From: Prado023 sp963706875
GTDB lineage: Bacteria > Actinomycetota > Actinomycetes > S36-B12 > CAIYMF01
Length of the DNA: 64,000 nucleotides
Assembly (NCBI GenBank): GCA_963706875.1
Contig: CAVPNW010000012.1
Coordinates: forward strand, 1-64,000
Direction of reading: 5' to 3'
The notes beneath the pieces are model-generated. The model ran no database searches and was not told the DNA's origin. It worked only from the letters and a program-made list of their open reading frames with translations. Made by a program: the position numbers and the translations under genes. Position 1 is the first letter of the stretch; each line of letters begins with the position of its first letter. This document shows, in pieces, positions 37,502 to 48,450 of this stretch.

Positions 37502-39300
37502 TCCACGAGCTGCGGATCACCGGGCTCGGGGTCATCGCTGACGCCACGTGCAGGTTCGCACCCGGGTTCACGGCCGTCACCGGCGAGACCGGAGCAGGCA
37601 AGACCATGGTCGTCAGCGGGCTGGGCCTGCTCGCGGGCGGACGCGCCGATGTGGGGCTGGTCCGGGTGGGGGAGCCCCAGGCCGCGGTCGAGGGCTGGTT
37701 CGACGCACCGGAGGAGGAGATCGGCGAGATCGTGACCGACGCCGGCGGTGTCCTCGACGAGGACGGGCTCACGGCCGCGCGGATCATCGCCACCCGCGGG
37801 CGCAGCGTGCTCGGCGGCCGCGGCGTGCCGACAGCGGTGATGGCCGACGTGGTGGGCCAGCTGCTGGTCATCCACGGACAGCACGACCAGACGCGCATCG
37901 GAAGCCGAGCGTTGGCGCTCCTGGACGCCTTCGCGGGCGAGGGCACGCAAGACCTGGTCCGTCAGGTGGGGCAGCTGCATGGCGAACTTCGCAGCCTCGA
38001 ACGGGAGCTCACCGACCTGCGCACGACCGAGCAGGAGCGGGCCCGCGAGCTCGACCTTCTGGAGTTCTCCCTGAACGAGATCGCGGGGATCGACCCGCAG
38101 CCCGACGAGGACGTCCTGCTCGCGGCCGAGGCAGAGCGGCTGGCGAACGCCGATGACCTCGTGGGGGCGGCGCACACCGCCAGGGAGGCGATCACGTCCG
38201 ACGCGGATCTCGACGGCGCCTCCGACGCGATGGGTCTCCTGTCGGCCGCCCGTCGTGCGCTGGAGTCAGCGGCCGTGCATGACCCGGATCTGGCGGCGCC
38301 CGCCGCGGCGATCCGCTCGGCGATGGCCCAGCTCGGGGACGTCGCCGCGGACCTCTCCCAGTACGCCCAGGACATCGACGCCGATCCGCGCCGGCTGGCC
38401 GCCATCCAGGACCGACGTGCGGACCTGTCGAGGCTGACCCGCAAGTACGGCTCCAGCATCACCGAGGTGCTCGAGTGGTCGGCCACGTCAGCCGCACGGG
38501 TGGCCCAGCTGGCTGGCGCGGACGACCGAATCGAGGCCCTTGAGGCACGCGTGCAGGACCTGCGCGTGCGAGCAGCGGGCCTGTGTGCCGAGCTCAGCGC
38601 CGCCCGCCGCGCTGCCGCGGAGCGCTTCGCCGATGAGGTCGCCACCGAGCTGGCGGCCCTGGCCATGCCCCGAGCTCGCGTCGCGTTCACGGTCACGACG
38701 ACGCCGGACCCCGACGGTCTGGTTCTCCCGGCCCCGGCCGCCGGTAGCGTCATGGATCCGGTCCACGGAGCAGCCCGAATCGATGACGCATCGGGGAAGG
38801 ACGGCCCGACCGGTCCCGTTGCCTTCCGCGCCACGGGAGTCGACGACGTCGCCCTCATGCTGGCGGCCAACCCGGGCGCCCCGCTGCGCCCGATCGCCCA
38901 GGCGGCATCCGGTGGCGAGCTCTCCCGGGTCATGCTCGCGGTGCAGGTCGTCCTGGCCGGCGCCGACCCGGTGCCCACGATGGTCTTCGACGAGGTCGAT
39001 GCCGGCGTGGGTGGGGCTGCGGCGATCGAGGTGGGGCGTCGGTTGCAGCAACTCAGCACCCGCACCCAGGTGATCGTCGTGACGCACCTGGCGCAGGTGG
39101 CGGCGTTCGCCGACCGGCAGCTGGTCGTCACGAAGGACTCGGATGGGTCGGTGACCGAGTCCTCGGTGCAGGTGGTCGAGGGCGAGCAGCGGGTGCGGGA
39201 GCTGTCCCGGATGCTCGCCGGCCTGGCCGACTCCGAGGCTGCCGGTGCGCACGCCAGCGAGCTGCTGGAACTCGCCCACAGCGCGTCGCGGCGCGGATAG
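37498..39300 (+). CDS. recN: DNA repair protein RecN
   Basis: RecN is an SMC-like ATPase that acts at double-strand breaks. The 600-residue protein has an N-terminal Walker A (GFTAVTGETGAGKTMVVSGL), a long coiled-coil middle (residues about 150-360), the ABC signature ASGGELSRVMLAVQV, Walker B TMVFDEVDAGVGG, and the H-loop VVTHLAQVAAFA. The GTG start at 37498 overlaps nadK. In many actinobacteria steA and a MctB-like gene follow recN; here pyrG follows directly. Confidence 0.93.
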   Translation: MIHELRITGLGVIADATCRFAPGFTAVTGETGAGKTMVVSGLGLLAGGRADVGLVRVGEPQAAVEGWFDAPEEEIGEIVTDAGGVLDEDGLTAARIIATRGRSVLGGRGVPTAVMADVVGQLLVIHGQHDQTRIGSRALALLDAFAGEGTQDLVRQVGQLHGELRSLERELTDLRTTEQERARELDLLEFSLNEIAGIDPQPDEDVLLAAEAERLANADDLVGAAHTAREAITSDADLDGASDAMGLLSAARRALESAAVHDPDLAAPAAAIRSAMAQLGDVAADLSQYAQDIDADPRRLAAIQDRRADLSRLTRKYGSSITEVLEWSATSAARVAQLAGADDRIEALEARVQDLRVRAAGLCAELSAARRAAAERFADEVATELAALAMPRARVAFTVTTTPDPDGLVLPAPAAGSVMDPVHGAARIDDASGKDGPTGPVAFRATGVDDVALMLAANPGAPLRPIAQAASGGELSRVMLAVQVVLAGADPVPTMVFDEVDAGVGGAAAIEVGRRLQQLSTRTQVIVVTHLAQVAAFADRQLVVTKDSDGSVTESSVQVVEGEQRVRELSRMLAGLADSEAAGAHASELLELAHSASRRG

Positions 39301-39324
39301 GCCGGACCTGCGTCCGTAGCGCGA

Positions 39325-39330
39325 TAGTCT
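39325..39330 (+). promoter_or_regulatory. -10 box (TAGTCT) of pyrG
   Basis: TAGTCT ends eight bases before the pyrG ATG, so the transcript begins within about two bases of the start codon. No ribosome-binding site is present. Confidence 0.5.
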
Positions 39331-39338
39331 GGTGGCCC

Positions 39339-40975
<1,637 letters not shown>

Positions 40976-40979
<4 letters not shown>

Positions 40980-41560
40980 CCGATTCGGGTCACGACCTGC
41001 CCCTGGCCGATGAGCCGCACCGTTTCCCGGTGCTGGCCGAGGAGCAGCGCTTCTCCGGCGCCAAGTGGTCGGTCTGGTCCGAGACGGTGGACATCGATGG
41101 GCATGTCGTCGTCCGCGACGTGCTGCGGCACCCCGGGGCGGTGGCCGTCGCCGCGGTGGACGACGAGGGGCGCCTGCTGCTGATCCGCCAGTACCGGCAC
41201 CCGGTGGCGGCCTTCATGTGGGAGATCCCGGCCGGGCTGCTCGACCAGCCGGGGGAGGAGCTCGTCGAGTGCGCCCGGCGCGAGCTGGCCGAGGAGGCCG
41301 GGGTCACCGCGACGCAGTGGAGCCCGCTGCTCGAGCTGGCGCTGAGTCCCGGTGGGACCAGCGAGCGGATCACCGTCTTCCGTGCCACCGGCCTGACGGT
41401 GGAGCCCGAGTCCCGCCAGCACACGGGGGAGGCGGAGGAGCGCGAGCTGCCCCAGCTCTGGGTTGCGCTTTCCGAAGCGGTCGAGCGCTGTTTCGACGGA
41501 TCCATCACGAACGCCACCGCCGTTGCTGCGATTCTGGCACTTGCGGCCCAGCGGGACTGA
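40976..41560 (+). CDS. Nudix hydrolase, probable ADP-ribose pyrophosphatase
   Basis: A 194-residue Nudix enzyme. The Nudix box GLLDQPGEELVECARRELAEEAG fits G-x5-E-x7-REL-x2-EE-x-G. The sequence around it (LLLIRQYRHPVAAFMWEIPAG before, and LSPGGTSERITVFRATGL after) is typical of NudF-type ADP-ribose pyrophosphatases, which hydrolyse ADP-ribose to AMP and ribose 5-phosphate. It starts on an ATGA overlap with pyrG, as in many actinobacteria. Confidence 0.85.
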
Positions 41561-41654
41561 GGAATCCGTGGTTGGTATCGTCGAGTGGCGTTGATTGTCA
41601 CGGGCCTGCTGCTAGGGCATGCTCGCTATCGGTGGTCAGGAGAGGACGGCACAG

Positions 41655-42770
41655 ATGAAGGTCGGCATCCCCAGCGAGGTCAAGAACAACGAGTTCCGGG
41701 TTGCGATCACGCCGGCCGGCGTCAACGAGCTCCGGCTGCATGACCACGACGTGTACGTCCAGCGTGACGCCGGCCTCGGGTCCTCCATCACCAACGAGGA
41801 GTACCTCGCCGCTGGTGCCACGATCCTGGACACGGCCGACGAGGTGTGGGCCACCGGGGACCTGATCCTGAAGGTCAAGGAGCCCATCGCCGAGGAGTAC
41901 CACCGGATGCGCTCCGGGCAGACGCTGTTCACGTACCTGCACCTGGCCGCCTCACGGGAGTGCACTGATGCCCTGATCGACTCCGGCATCACGGCCATCG
42001 CCTACGAGACCGTCGAGCTGCCCGATCGCTCGCTTCCGCTGCTGGCACCGATGTCGGAGGTGGCCGGCCGGCTGGCCCCACAGGTCGGGGCCCATGCCCT
42101 CATGCGGGCCTACGGTGGCCGAGGCACACTCATGGGTGGTGTGTCCGGCGTCTACGCCGCGAAGGTGGTCGTCCTCGGGGCCGGCGTGGCCGGGATGAAC
42201 GCGGCGACCATCGCCCTGGGCATGCAGGCCGAGGTGCTTCTGCTCGACCTGAACATCGCCCGGCTGCGGGCGGCCGACGCCATCTACCACGGCCACATGC
42301 AGACGATCGCGTCCAACCGCTACGAGGTCGAGCGCGCCTGCCTCGACGCGGACATGGTGATCGGAGCGGTGCTGGTCCCGGGGGCCAAGGCCCCGAAGCT
42401 GGTCAGCAACGAGCTGGTCTCGCGGATGAAGCCGGGCTCGGTCCTGGTCGACATCGCCATCGACCAGGGTGGGTGCTTCGAGGACTCCCGGCCGACCACG
42501 CACGCCGATCCGACCTACAAGGTCCACGACTCGGTGTTCTACTGCGTGGCCAACATGCCGGGCGCGGTCCCGCACACCTCGACCTACGCCCTGACGAACG
42601 TGACACTGCCCTACGCCGTGGAGTTGGCCAACAAGGGCTGGAAGCAGGCCTGTCTGGACGACCACCCGCTCGCGCTGGGCCTCAACGTCCACGAGGGGCA
42701 GGTCGTCTACGGAGCGGTCGCTGAGGAGTTCGGCATGGAGCACCGGACCCTGGAGTCGGTCCTCGCCTAG
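41655..42770 (+). CDS. ald: Alanine dehydrogenase
   Basis: This NAD-dependent enzyme interconverts L-alanine and pyruvate plus ammonia. The 371-residue protein is the exact family length. It starts MKVGIPSEVKNNEFRVAITP with substrate Arg15, Lys75 (KVKEP) and catalytic His96 (TYLHLA). The NAD Rossmann motif is VVVLGAGVAGMNAATIALGM and AIDQGGCFEDSRPTTH is near the active site. The ATG at 41655 has GGAGAGG upstream. A possible promoter is TTGATT-N16-TAGGGC at 41591-41618. xerD begins on the last base of its stop codon. Confidence 0.93.
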   Translation: MKVGIPSEVKNNEFRVAITPAGVNELRLHDHDVYVQRDAGLGSSITNEEYLAAGATILDTADEVWATGDLILKVKEPIAEEYHRMRSGQTLFTYLHLAASRECTDALIDSGITAIAYETVELPDRSLPLLAPMSEVAGRLAPQVGAHALMRAYGGRGTLMGGVSGVYAAKVVVLGAGVAGMNAATIALGMQAEVLLLDLNIARLRAADAIYHGHMQTIASNRYEVERACLDADMVIGAVLVPGAKAPKLVSNELVSRMKPGSVLVDIAIDQGGCFEDSRPTTHADPTYKVHDSVFYCVANMPGAVPHTSTYALTNVTLPYAVELANKGWKQACLDDHPLALGLNVHEGQVVYGAVAEEFGMEHRTLESVLA

Positions 42771-43726
42771 TGCCCGAGTCCAGGACAGCCGGGACAGTGC
42801 CCCGACCGATCGCCCTCGTGCGCTCGGCACAGGTGTATCGGGACCACCTGACGGTCGAACGCGGACTGGCACCGAACTCGCTGGCCGCCTACAGCCGTGA
42901 CCTTCGCCGGTACCTGGAGTTCTGTGCCAGCCGGGGGATCACGGCCGCCGACCAGGTGACCGAGTCCGACCTCGGTGACTTCCTCGCGTGGTTGCGCCAG
43001 GGCAGCCCCGGTCACGCGCCGTTGGCCGCGGCGAGTGCGGCCCGCACGCTTGTCGCGGTCCGGGGATTCCATCGCTTCGCCGTCCAGGAGGGGATCAGCA
43101 CCACCGACCCCGGTCGGGAGGTCAAGCCCCCGGCCGCCGCCAAGCGCCTGCCCAAGGCCCTGACGGTCGAGGAGGTCGAGGCGATCCTGACCAGCACCGG
43201 TGGCGTGGCAGCTGAGCCGTTGGGGTTGCGCGACCGTGCCCTGCTGGAGTTCCTCTACGGCACCGGCGCGCGCATCAGTGAGGCCGTCGGCCTGGATCTC
43301 GACGACCTCGACGTGGACAACGCCGTGGCCCACCTGCACGGCAAGGGCGGCAAGCAGCGGCTCGTGCCCCTCGGCAGCAAGGCGCGCGAGGCGCTGTCGG
43401 CGTACCTCGTGCGCTCGCGCCCCGGGTTGCTGGTCGGAGCCCAGCCCGCGGTGTTCCTCAACGCCCGTGGCGGTCGGCTCTCGCGGCAGAGCGCATGGAC
43501 GATCCTGCGCTCCGCGGCCGGGCGGGCGGGTGTGACCGCCGAGGTCTCGCCGCACACCCTGCGCCACTCCTTCGCCACGCACCTGCTCGACGGCGGCGCG
43601 GACGTCCGGGTCGTCCAGGAGCTGCTCGGCCACGCCTCGGTCACGACCACGCAGGTCTACACCAAGGTGACGGTCGAGCACCTGCGCGAGGTCTACGCCT
43701 TGGCCCACCCGCGCGCCCGAGGCTGA
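42770..43726 (+). CDS. xerD: Site-specific tyrosine recombinase XerD
   Basis: XerD works with XerC at dif to resolve chromosome dimers. The 318-residue protein has an N-terminal SAM-like core-binding domain (VYRDHLTVERGLAPNSLAAYSRDLRRYLEF). The catalytic domain carries Arg168 (GTGARISE), Lys192 (HGKGGK), His262 and Arg265 (PHTLRHSFATHLL), His288 (LLGHASVTTTQVY) and nucleophile Tyr297. Placement next to parA and scpAB matches the housekeeping copy, not a phage integrase. The GTG at 42770 shares a base with the ald stop. Confidence 0.92.
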   Translation: MPESRTAGTVPRPIALVRSAQVYRDHLTVERGLAPNSLAAYSRDLRRYLEFCASRGITAADQVTESDLGDFLAWLRQGSPGHAPLAAASAARTLVAVRGFHRFAVQEGISTTDPGREVKPPAAAKRLPKALTVEEVEAILTSTGGVAAEPLGLRDRALLEFLYGTGARISEAVGLDLDDLDVDNAVAHLHGKGGKQRLVPLGSKAREALSAYLVRSRPGLLVGAQPAVFLNARGGRLSRQSAWTILRSAAGRAGVTAEVSPHTLRHSFATHLLDGGADVRVVQELLGHASVTTTQVYTKVTVEHLREVYALAHPRARG

Positions 43727-43796
43727 GGACGGCGGGTCGGCCGGCCCGTGGGGTCCATTAGGCTGGGGCCGCTTCACCACCCCGGGAGGTGCGCGC

Positions 43797-44735
43797 ATGG
43801 TGGCATCACGCAAGGCCAGCGACGGCCTGGGCCCGACCGGCCGGCCGCTGCCCGAGTTCGGCGTGCCCGGTCCCCGCACGACGTCGGGCCCGGCGGACAT
43901 CATCGCCCTGTGCAACCAGAAGGGCGGAGTGGGCAAGACCACCACCACGATCAACCTCGGGGCCTGTCTCGCCGAGTACGGACGGCGCGTCCTGCTCGTG
44001 GACTTCGACCCCCAGGGCGCGCTCGGCGCCGGCGTCGGGATCCATCCGCACACCCTCGAGCACACCATCTACGACGTGATGATCACCGGGGATGCGACAG
44101 CCCGGGAGGTCATCCGCCCCACGGCCGTGCCCGGCATGGACCTCATGCCGGCGAACATCGACCTCTCCGGCGCGGAGCTGCTGCTGGTCTCCGAGGTCGG
44201 GCGCGAGCAGTCGCTCATGCGCGCCCTGCGTCCGGTCCGCAACGACTACGACGTCATCCTCATCGACTGCCAGCCGTCCCTGGGGCTGCTCACGGTCAAC
44301 GCCCTGACCGCGGCGCAGTGGGTGATGATCCCGCTGGAGTGCGAGTACTTCTCCCTGCGCGGGGTCGCGCTGCTGCAGGACACGATCCGCAAGATCCAGG
44401 AGCGCACCAACCCCGACCTCGAGCTCCTCGGGGTTCTGCCCACGATGTTCGACCGGACCGTCCACGCCCGGGATGTGCTCGGCCGTGTGGTCGAGGCCTT
44501 CGGGGACAAGGTGTTCCACACGGTGATCAGTCGAACGGTGAAGTTCCCCGAGACGTCGGTGGCCGGGGTGCCCATCACCGTGTACGCCCCGGCCAGCGCG
44601 CCGGCAAGGGCCTACCGCCAGCTGGCGCGGGAGGTGCTCGGCCGCGTCGATCCCGCCAGCATCGGACCTGTCGCCGCTGACCCGGACGGGTCTGCGGGCG
44701 ACGGCCCGGCTGCCGAGCAGTTGGCGCTCGGATGA
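43797..44735 (+). CDS. ParA family ATPase
   Basis: A 312-residue Soj/ParA-type ATPase with a 33-residue N-terminal extension. The deviant Walker A motif is CNQKGGVGKTTTTINLGACLA, Walker A' is VLLVDFDPQGALGAG, and YDVILIDCQPSLGLLTVNALTAA carries Walker B. It is the paralogue encoded before scpA in actinobacteria, distinct from the origin-proximal parA, and probably helps chromosome organisation with ScpAB. The ATG at 43797 has GGGAGG upstream and a -10-like TAGGCT near 43758. No parB follows. Confidence 0.88.
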   Translation: MVASRKASDGLGPTGRPLPEFGVPGPRTTSGPADIIALCNQKGGVGKTTTTINLGACLAEYGRRVLLVDFDPQGALGAGVGIHPHTLEHTIYDVMITGDATAREVIRPTAVPGMDLMPANIDLSGAELLLVSEVGREQSLMRALRPVRNDYDVILIDCQPSLGLLTVNALTAAQWVMIPLECEYFSLRGVALLQDTIRKIQERTNPDLELLGVLPTMFDRTVHARDVLGRVVEAFGDKVFHTVISRTVKFPETSVAGVPITVYAPASAPARAYRQLAREVLGRVDPASIGPVAADPDGSAGDGPAAEQLALG

Positions 44736-44748
44736 GCCGCGGTGCGCC

Positions 44749-45633
44749 GTGGTGACGCCCGAGGTGGTGGTGACGCCCGAGGTGGAGCTGGCCGGACCCA
44801 AGGCGTTCGCCGTCCGGGTGGGCGGGTTCGAGGGTCCGTTCGACCTGCTGCTGAGCCTGATCGCCCGGCACCGCATCGAGGTGACTGAGCTGGCCCTGCA
44901 TGTGGTCACCGACGACTTCATCGCGCACGTGCGCGCGCAGGGCGTCGAGTGGGACCTCGATGAGGCCACCTCCTTCCTGGTGATCGCTGCGACGCTGCTG
45001 GACCTCAAGGCCGCGCGTCTGCTCCCGGACGGATCGGTGGAGGACGAGGAGGACCTCGCCCTGCTCGAGGCGCGCGACCTGCTGTTCGCCCGGCTGCTCC
45101 AGTACCGGGCCTTCAAGGAGGTCGCAGCGCTCCTCGACGGCATGCTCGCCGATGCCGCCACTCGGCGCCCCCGCGAGGCTGCGCTCGAGCCCTGGCTTGC
45201 CGAGCTCCTGCCGGAGGTGCTGCTCGGCCTCGGGCCGGTTGAGTTCGCCGCCATCGCCGAGGCCGCGTTCGAGCCCCGCCCGCCGGACCCCGGCGTCTCG
45301 GTCACGCACATCCATGCCCCGGCCGTCAGCGTCCGGGAGCAGGCGGCGATCCTCGTGGAGCGGCTGCGCCGTCGCGGTGTCTCGACCTTCCGCGCGCTGA
45401 CCGACGACGCGCCCAACACGCTGGTCGTGGTCGGGCGCTTCCTGGCACTGTTGGAGCTCTACCGCGACGGCGTCGTGACCTTCGAGCAGGCAGCGGCCCT
45501 CGGCGAGCTGAGCGTGCGTTGGGTGGGGCCCGACGACGAGGCCGATGCCGCCGCGATCGCCGAGCGTGCGGTCACCGATGAGTTCAGGGGTGTCGTCGAA
45601 CCGATCGATGCCCGATCCGAGGAGGAACAGTGA
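44749..45633 (+). CDS. scpA: Segregation and condensation protein A
   Basis: ScpA is the kleisin that bridges SMC heads. The 294-residue protein contains the N-terminal kleisin helix region (GFEGPFDLLLSLIARHRIEVTELALHVVTDDFIAHV, then FLVIAATLLDLKAARLLP) and the C-terminal winged helix (LTVVVGRFLALLELYRDGVVTFEQ-like). The GTG at 44749 begins a doubled 15-bp unit encoding VTPEV twice. It lies 13 bases after parA and overlaps scpB by four bases (GTGA). Confidence 0.92.
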   Translation: MVTPEVVVTPEVELAGPKAFAVRVGGFEGPFDLLLSLIARHRIEVTELALHVVTDDFIAHVRAQGVEWDLDEATSFLVIAATLLDLKAARLLPDGSVEDEEDLALLEARDLLFARLLQYRAFKEVAALLDGMLADAATRRPREAALEPWLAELLPEVLLGLGPVEFAAIAEAAFEPRPPDPGVSVTHIHAPAVSVREQAAILVERLRRRGVSTFRALTDDAPNTLVVVGRFLALLELYRDGVVTFEQAAALGELSVRWVGPDDEADAAAIAERAVTDEFRGVVEPIDARSEEEQ

Positions 45634-46298
45634 CCGAGCTCGACCAGGCTGAGCACGACACCGGGGCGGACCCGCTGGAGGTGGCGCGCGCCGAGGGGGC
45701 CGGTGACCTCGACGAGGGGACCGAGGGTGCCCTGCTGGCCGACGCCCTGGGCGCCCCGACTCTGGAGGCGGCCGTGGAGGCAGTCCTGCTGCTGGCCGAC
45801 GAGCCGATGGACATGGTCACGCTGGCCACCATCGTGCGTCGCCCCGCCGATCAGGTGGAGGCCGTCGTACGCGGGCTCTCGGCCCAGTACACCGAGGACG
45901 GCCGTGGCTTCGACCTGCGGGAGGTCGGCGGCGGGTGGCGGTTCTACACCCGGGGCGACTGCGCCGAGGTCGTCAGCCGGTACGTCGTCGATGGGCAGCA
46001 GGCCCGGCTCACGCAGGCTGCCCTGGAGACCATGGCGATCATCGCCTACCGGCAGCCCATCTCCCGGGGGCGGATCAGCGCGGTGCGCGGCGTGAACGTC
46101 GACGGGGTCGTGCGCACGCTGATCACCCGCGGACTGGTCGAGGAGGCCGGGGTGGAGCCCGGAGGGCATGCCACGATGCTGCGGACGACGCCGTACTTCC
46201 TCGAACGCCTGGGCATCGCCAGCCTGTCCGAGCTGCCCCCGCTGGCCGACCACGTGCCGACGTACGCCGAGATCGGCGACCTGGTGGACCTCCCATGA
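45630..46298 (+). CDS. scpB: Segregation and condensation protein B
   Basis: ScpB dimers bind ScpA in the SMC-ScpAB condensin. This 222-residue protein has two winged-helix domains. Characteristic parts are LEAAVEAVLLLADEPMDMVTLA, GGWRFYTRGDCAEVV, and QAALETMAIIAYRQPISRGRISAVRGVNVDGVVRTLITRGLVEE. The GTG start has GAGGAGGAAC just upstream. It overlaps both scpA and rluB by four bases, so the three are translated together. Confidence 0.93.
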   Translation: MTELDQAEHDTGADPLEVARAEGAGDLDEGTEGALLADALGAPTLEAAVEAVLLLADEPMDMVTLATIVRRPADQVEAVVRGLSAQYTEDGRGFDLREVGGGWRFYTRGDCAEVVSRYVVDGQQARLTQAALETMAIIAYRQPISRGRISAVRGVNVDGVVRTLITRGLVEEAGVEPGGHATMLRTTPYFLERLGIASLSELPPLADHVPTYAEIGDLVDLP

Positions 46299-47044
46299 GC
46301 CCGCGCGACGACACGCCCAGTGAGGGCGTGCGCCTGCAGAAGGTCCTGGCTGCGGCCGGCCTGGGGAGCCGGCGCGCGTGCGAGGTCCTGATCGACCAGG
46401 GCAGGGTCGAGGTCGACGGCAAGGTCGTGCGCGAGCAGGGCATGCGGGTCGATCCGCAGACCGCAGTGGTGCGCGTCGACGGCCAGCGGGTGCCGACAGC
46501 TGCCGGGACCGTCGTGGTGGCCGTCAACAAGCCCCGCGGCGTGCTCTCCACGATGTCCGACGATCGTGGGCGTCCCTGCCTGGGTGACCTCGTGGCCGAC
46601 CGCTCCGAGCGGCTGTTCCACGTCGGTCGGCTGGATGCGGACACCGAGGGCCTGATCCTGCTGACCAACGACGGCGAGCTGGCCAACCGGCTGGCGCACC
46701 CCTCGTACGGGGTGGCCAAGACCTACTTGGCGACCGTGGCCGCACCCCTGCCGCGCGGCGTGGGGCGGCAGCTGACCACCGGCATCGAGCTCGAAGACGG
46801 ACCGGTCCGGGCGGACTCGTTCAAGGTCGTCCAGAGCCTTCCGGGCCAGGTGCTGATCGAGATCGTCCTGCACGAGGGCCGCAACCACATCGTGCGGCGC
46901 ATGTTCGAGGCTGTCGGCCATCCGGTGCTGTCCCTGGTGCGCACTCGCATCGGCCCGATCGTCCTGGGCCAGCAGCGGCCCGGCACGGTCCGGGTGATCT
47001 CGGGTGGGGAGGAGCGGGCGCTCTACACCGAGGTGGGGCTGTAG
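46295..47044 (+). CDS. 23S rRNA pseudouridine synthase, RluB/RsuA family
   Basis: A 249-residue enzyme with an N-terminal S4 domain (VRLQKVLAAAGLGSRRACEVLIDQGRVEVDG) and a pseudouridine synthase domain with catalytic Asp in HVGRLDADTEGLILLTNDG and the motif NKPRGVLSTMSD. Conserved C-terminal residues include LHEGRNHIVRRMFEAVGHPVLSLVRTRIGP. RluB-type enzymes modify 23S rRNA helix 80. The location after scpB is conserved. It overlaps scpB (ATGA) and its end overlaps, on the other strand, the end of the SDR gene by 22 bases. Confidence 0.9.
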   Translation: MSPRDDTPSEGVRLQKVLAAAGLGSRRACEVLIDQGRVEVDGKVVREQGMRVDPQTAVVRVDGQRVPTAAGTVVVAVNKPRGVLSTMSDDRGRPCLGDLVADRSERLFHVGRLDADTEGLILLTNDGELANRLAHPSYGVAKTYLATVAAPLPRGVGRQLTTGIELEDGPVRADSFKVVQSLPGQVLIEIVLHEGRNHIVRRMFEAVGHPVLSLVRTRIGPIVLGQQRPGTVRVISGGEERALYTEVGL

Positions 47045-47874
47045 TCGGTCGTCTCCTCGCGACCGGTTGCCCGTCCGGTCCAGGTGTCCATCGTGGTGGC
47101 CCCGCCGAAGAACCCGTGGACGGCGTTGAAGGCCCGGTGCGGCAGGACGCCGCGCAGCACCGGTGCGACCTTCACCAGCCACGGGGTGCGCACGTATCCG
47201 CGGTCGTGCAGCACGCCGGTGACCACAGCCTCGGCGACGTCGTCGGGGGTCAGGATGCTCGTCAGGCGCAACGGCCGGGCGCCGTCGAAGAGGCCGGTCG
47301 ACACGACTCCCGGGCACACGGTCGTGACGTGGACGTGCTTGTGGCCCTGCTTGGCCAGCTCCAGCTCGATGGACTCGGAGAAGCCGATGACGCCCCACTT
47401 GCTCGCCCCGTAGGTCGAGCCACCGGGTGCGCCGCCGTAACCGGCCAGGCTGGCGATGGTGACCAGGTGGGCGTCGGGACGGGCGATGAGGTCCGGCAGG
47501 AAGGCGTGCGTGAGGATCACTGGACCCAGCAGGTTCACCCCGAGGGTGGTCAGGTGCCGCTCGAGGGGGACGTCCAGGAAGTAGCCCCCGAACACGATTC
47601 CGGCGTTGTTGACCAGGACGTCGATCAGGCCGCCGTCGGCGTTGATGCGGTCCCGTGCGCGGGCCACGTCGTCGGGGTCGGTGACATCGAGTCGGTACTC
47701 CGCGACCTCCACGCCCGCATCCCGCAGGCGTTCCGCGGCCTGGGCCAGCAGCGGCTCGTTGATGTCGGTGAGCACCAGGCGGGCTCCCTGCGCGCCGAAC
47801 TGCTGCGCCATCGCGTAGCCGATGCCGGAGGCGCCTCCGGTGATGAGCACGCGCTTGTCCTTGAGGGTTCGCAT
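47023..47874 (-). CDS. SDR family oxidoreductase
   Basis: A 283-residue short-chain dehydrogenase. The cofactor motif is VLITGGASGIGYAMAQQFGAQG with downstream Asp in VLTDINE (prefers NAD). NNAG is in DVLVNNAGIVFGG, catalytic Ser in LVTIASLAG and Tyr/Lys in STYGASKWG. PG motif: TTVCPGVVSTGLF. The C-terminal 70 residues (ALLHDRGYVRTPWLVKVAPVLRGVLPHRAFN-like) resemble SDRs with a membrane-associated tail. The ATG at 47874 has GGAAGG five bases upstream. Substrate unknown. It is convergent with rluB and divergent from aroH. Confidence 0.85.
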   Translation of the reverse strand: MRTLKDKRVLITGGASGIGYAMAQQFGAQGARLVLTDINEPLLAQAAERLRDAGVEVAEYRLDVTDPDDVARARDRINADGGLIDVLVNNAGIVFGGYFLDVPLERHLTTLGVNLLGPVILTHAFLPDLIARPDAHLVTIASLAGYGGAPGGSTYGASKWGVIGFSESIELELAKQGHKHVHVTTVCPGVVSTGLFDGARPLRLTSILTPDDVAEAVVTGVLHDRGYVRTPWLVKVAPVLRGVLPHRAFNAVHGFFGGATTMDTWTGRATGREETTDYSPTSV

Positions 47875-48087
47875 GATGACCTTCCGCTCGCCAATGGCGG
47901 CCCTGCTGTGCCGCCGGGGCCACGCTACCTGTCGTGCCCGGCGCCGGGCCGCACCGTCACTGCACTGAGGACCAGCCCCGGCTCCGAGGGTGGCCCGCCC
48001 GGGGCGTCCGGTCGTGTCCCCGGGCGCCTCGGCGGGCGTCGCGTCGGGGACCGTTAGGCTGGGCGCCGACGATCCTGGGGAGGCGAG

Positions 48088-48450
48088 ATGGCCGTGCGGG
48101 CTGTGCGTGGGGCGACGCACCTGGGCGCCGACGACGCCGAGGAGATGCGTGACGCCGTGGTCGAGCTCGTCACGGCGATGCTCGAGCGCAATGGACTGAG
48201 CACCGATGACCTGATCTCGGTGCTGTTCACCGCGACGCCGGACCTGGTGTCGGCGTTCCCTGCGGGGGCGGCCCGGGCACTGGACATCGGTGATGTCCCG
48301 CTGATCTGTGCCCAGGAGATCGACGTCGCTGGTGCAATGCAGCGGGTCGTGCGGGTCATGGCCCACGTGGAGTGCGACCTGCCGCGCGCCGAGGTGACCC
48401 ACGTGTACCTGCGCGGTGCCGAGGCCCTGCGCACGGACCTGGCCCAGTGA
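48088..48450 (+). CDS. aroH: Chorismate mutase, AroH class
   Basis: This enzyme converts chorismate to prephenate. The 120-residue protein matches the monofunctional AroH trimer type: MAVRAVRGAT with Arg7, TATPDLVSAFPAGAAR, CAQEIDV with Glu77, VVRV with Arg89 and HVYLRGAEALRTDL with Arg115. The ATG at 48088 follows GGGGAGG. A TAGGCT -10 box lies near 48055. It overlaps tyrA by four bases (GTGA), so prephenate is made and used by one operon. Confidence 0.92.
   Translation: MAVRAVRGATHLGADDAEEMRDAVVELVTAMLERNGLSTDDLISVLFTATPDLVSAFPAGAARALDIGDVPLICAQEIDVAGAMQRVVRVMAHVECDLPRAEVTHVYLRGAEALRTDLAQ

Noticed and set aside
42770..43726. Tyrosine recombinase as evidence of a mobile element
   Set aside because: The gene sits in the conserved xerD-parA-scpAB order and has housekeeping XerD features; there is no attachment site or cargo.
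43797..44735. ParA gene as evidence of a nearby replication origin or plasmid
   Set aside because: No parB, parS, dnaA or dnaN is nearby, and this paralogue is the one typically adjacent to scpA.
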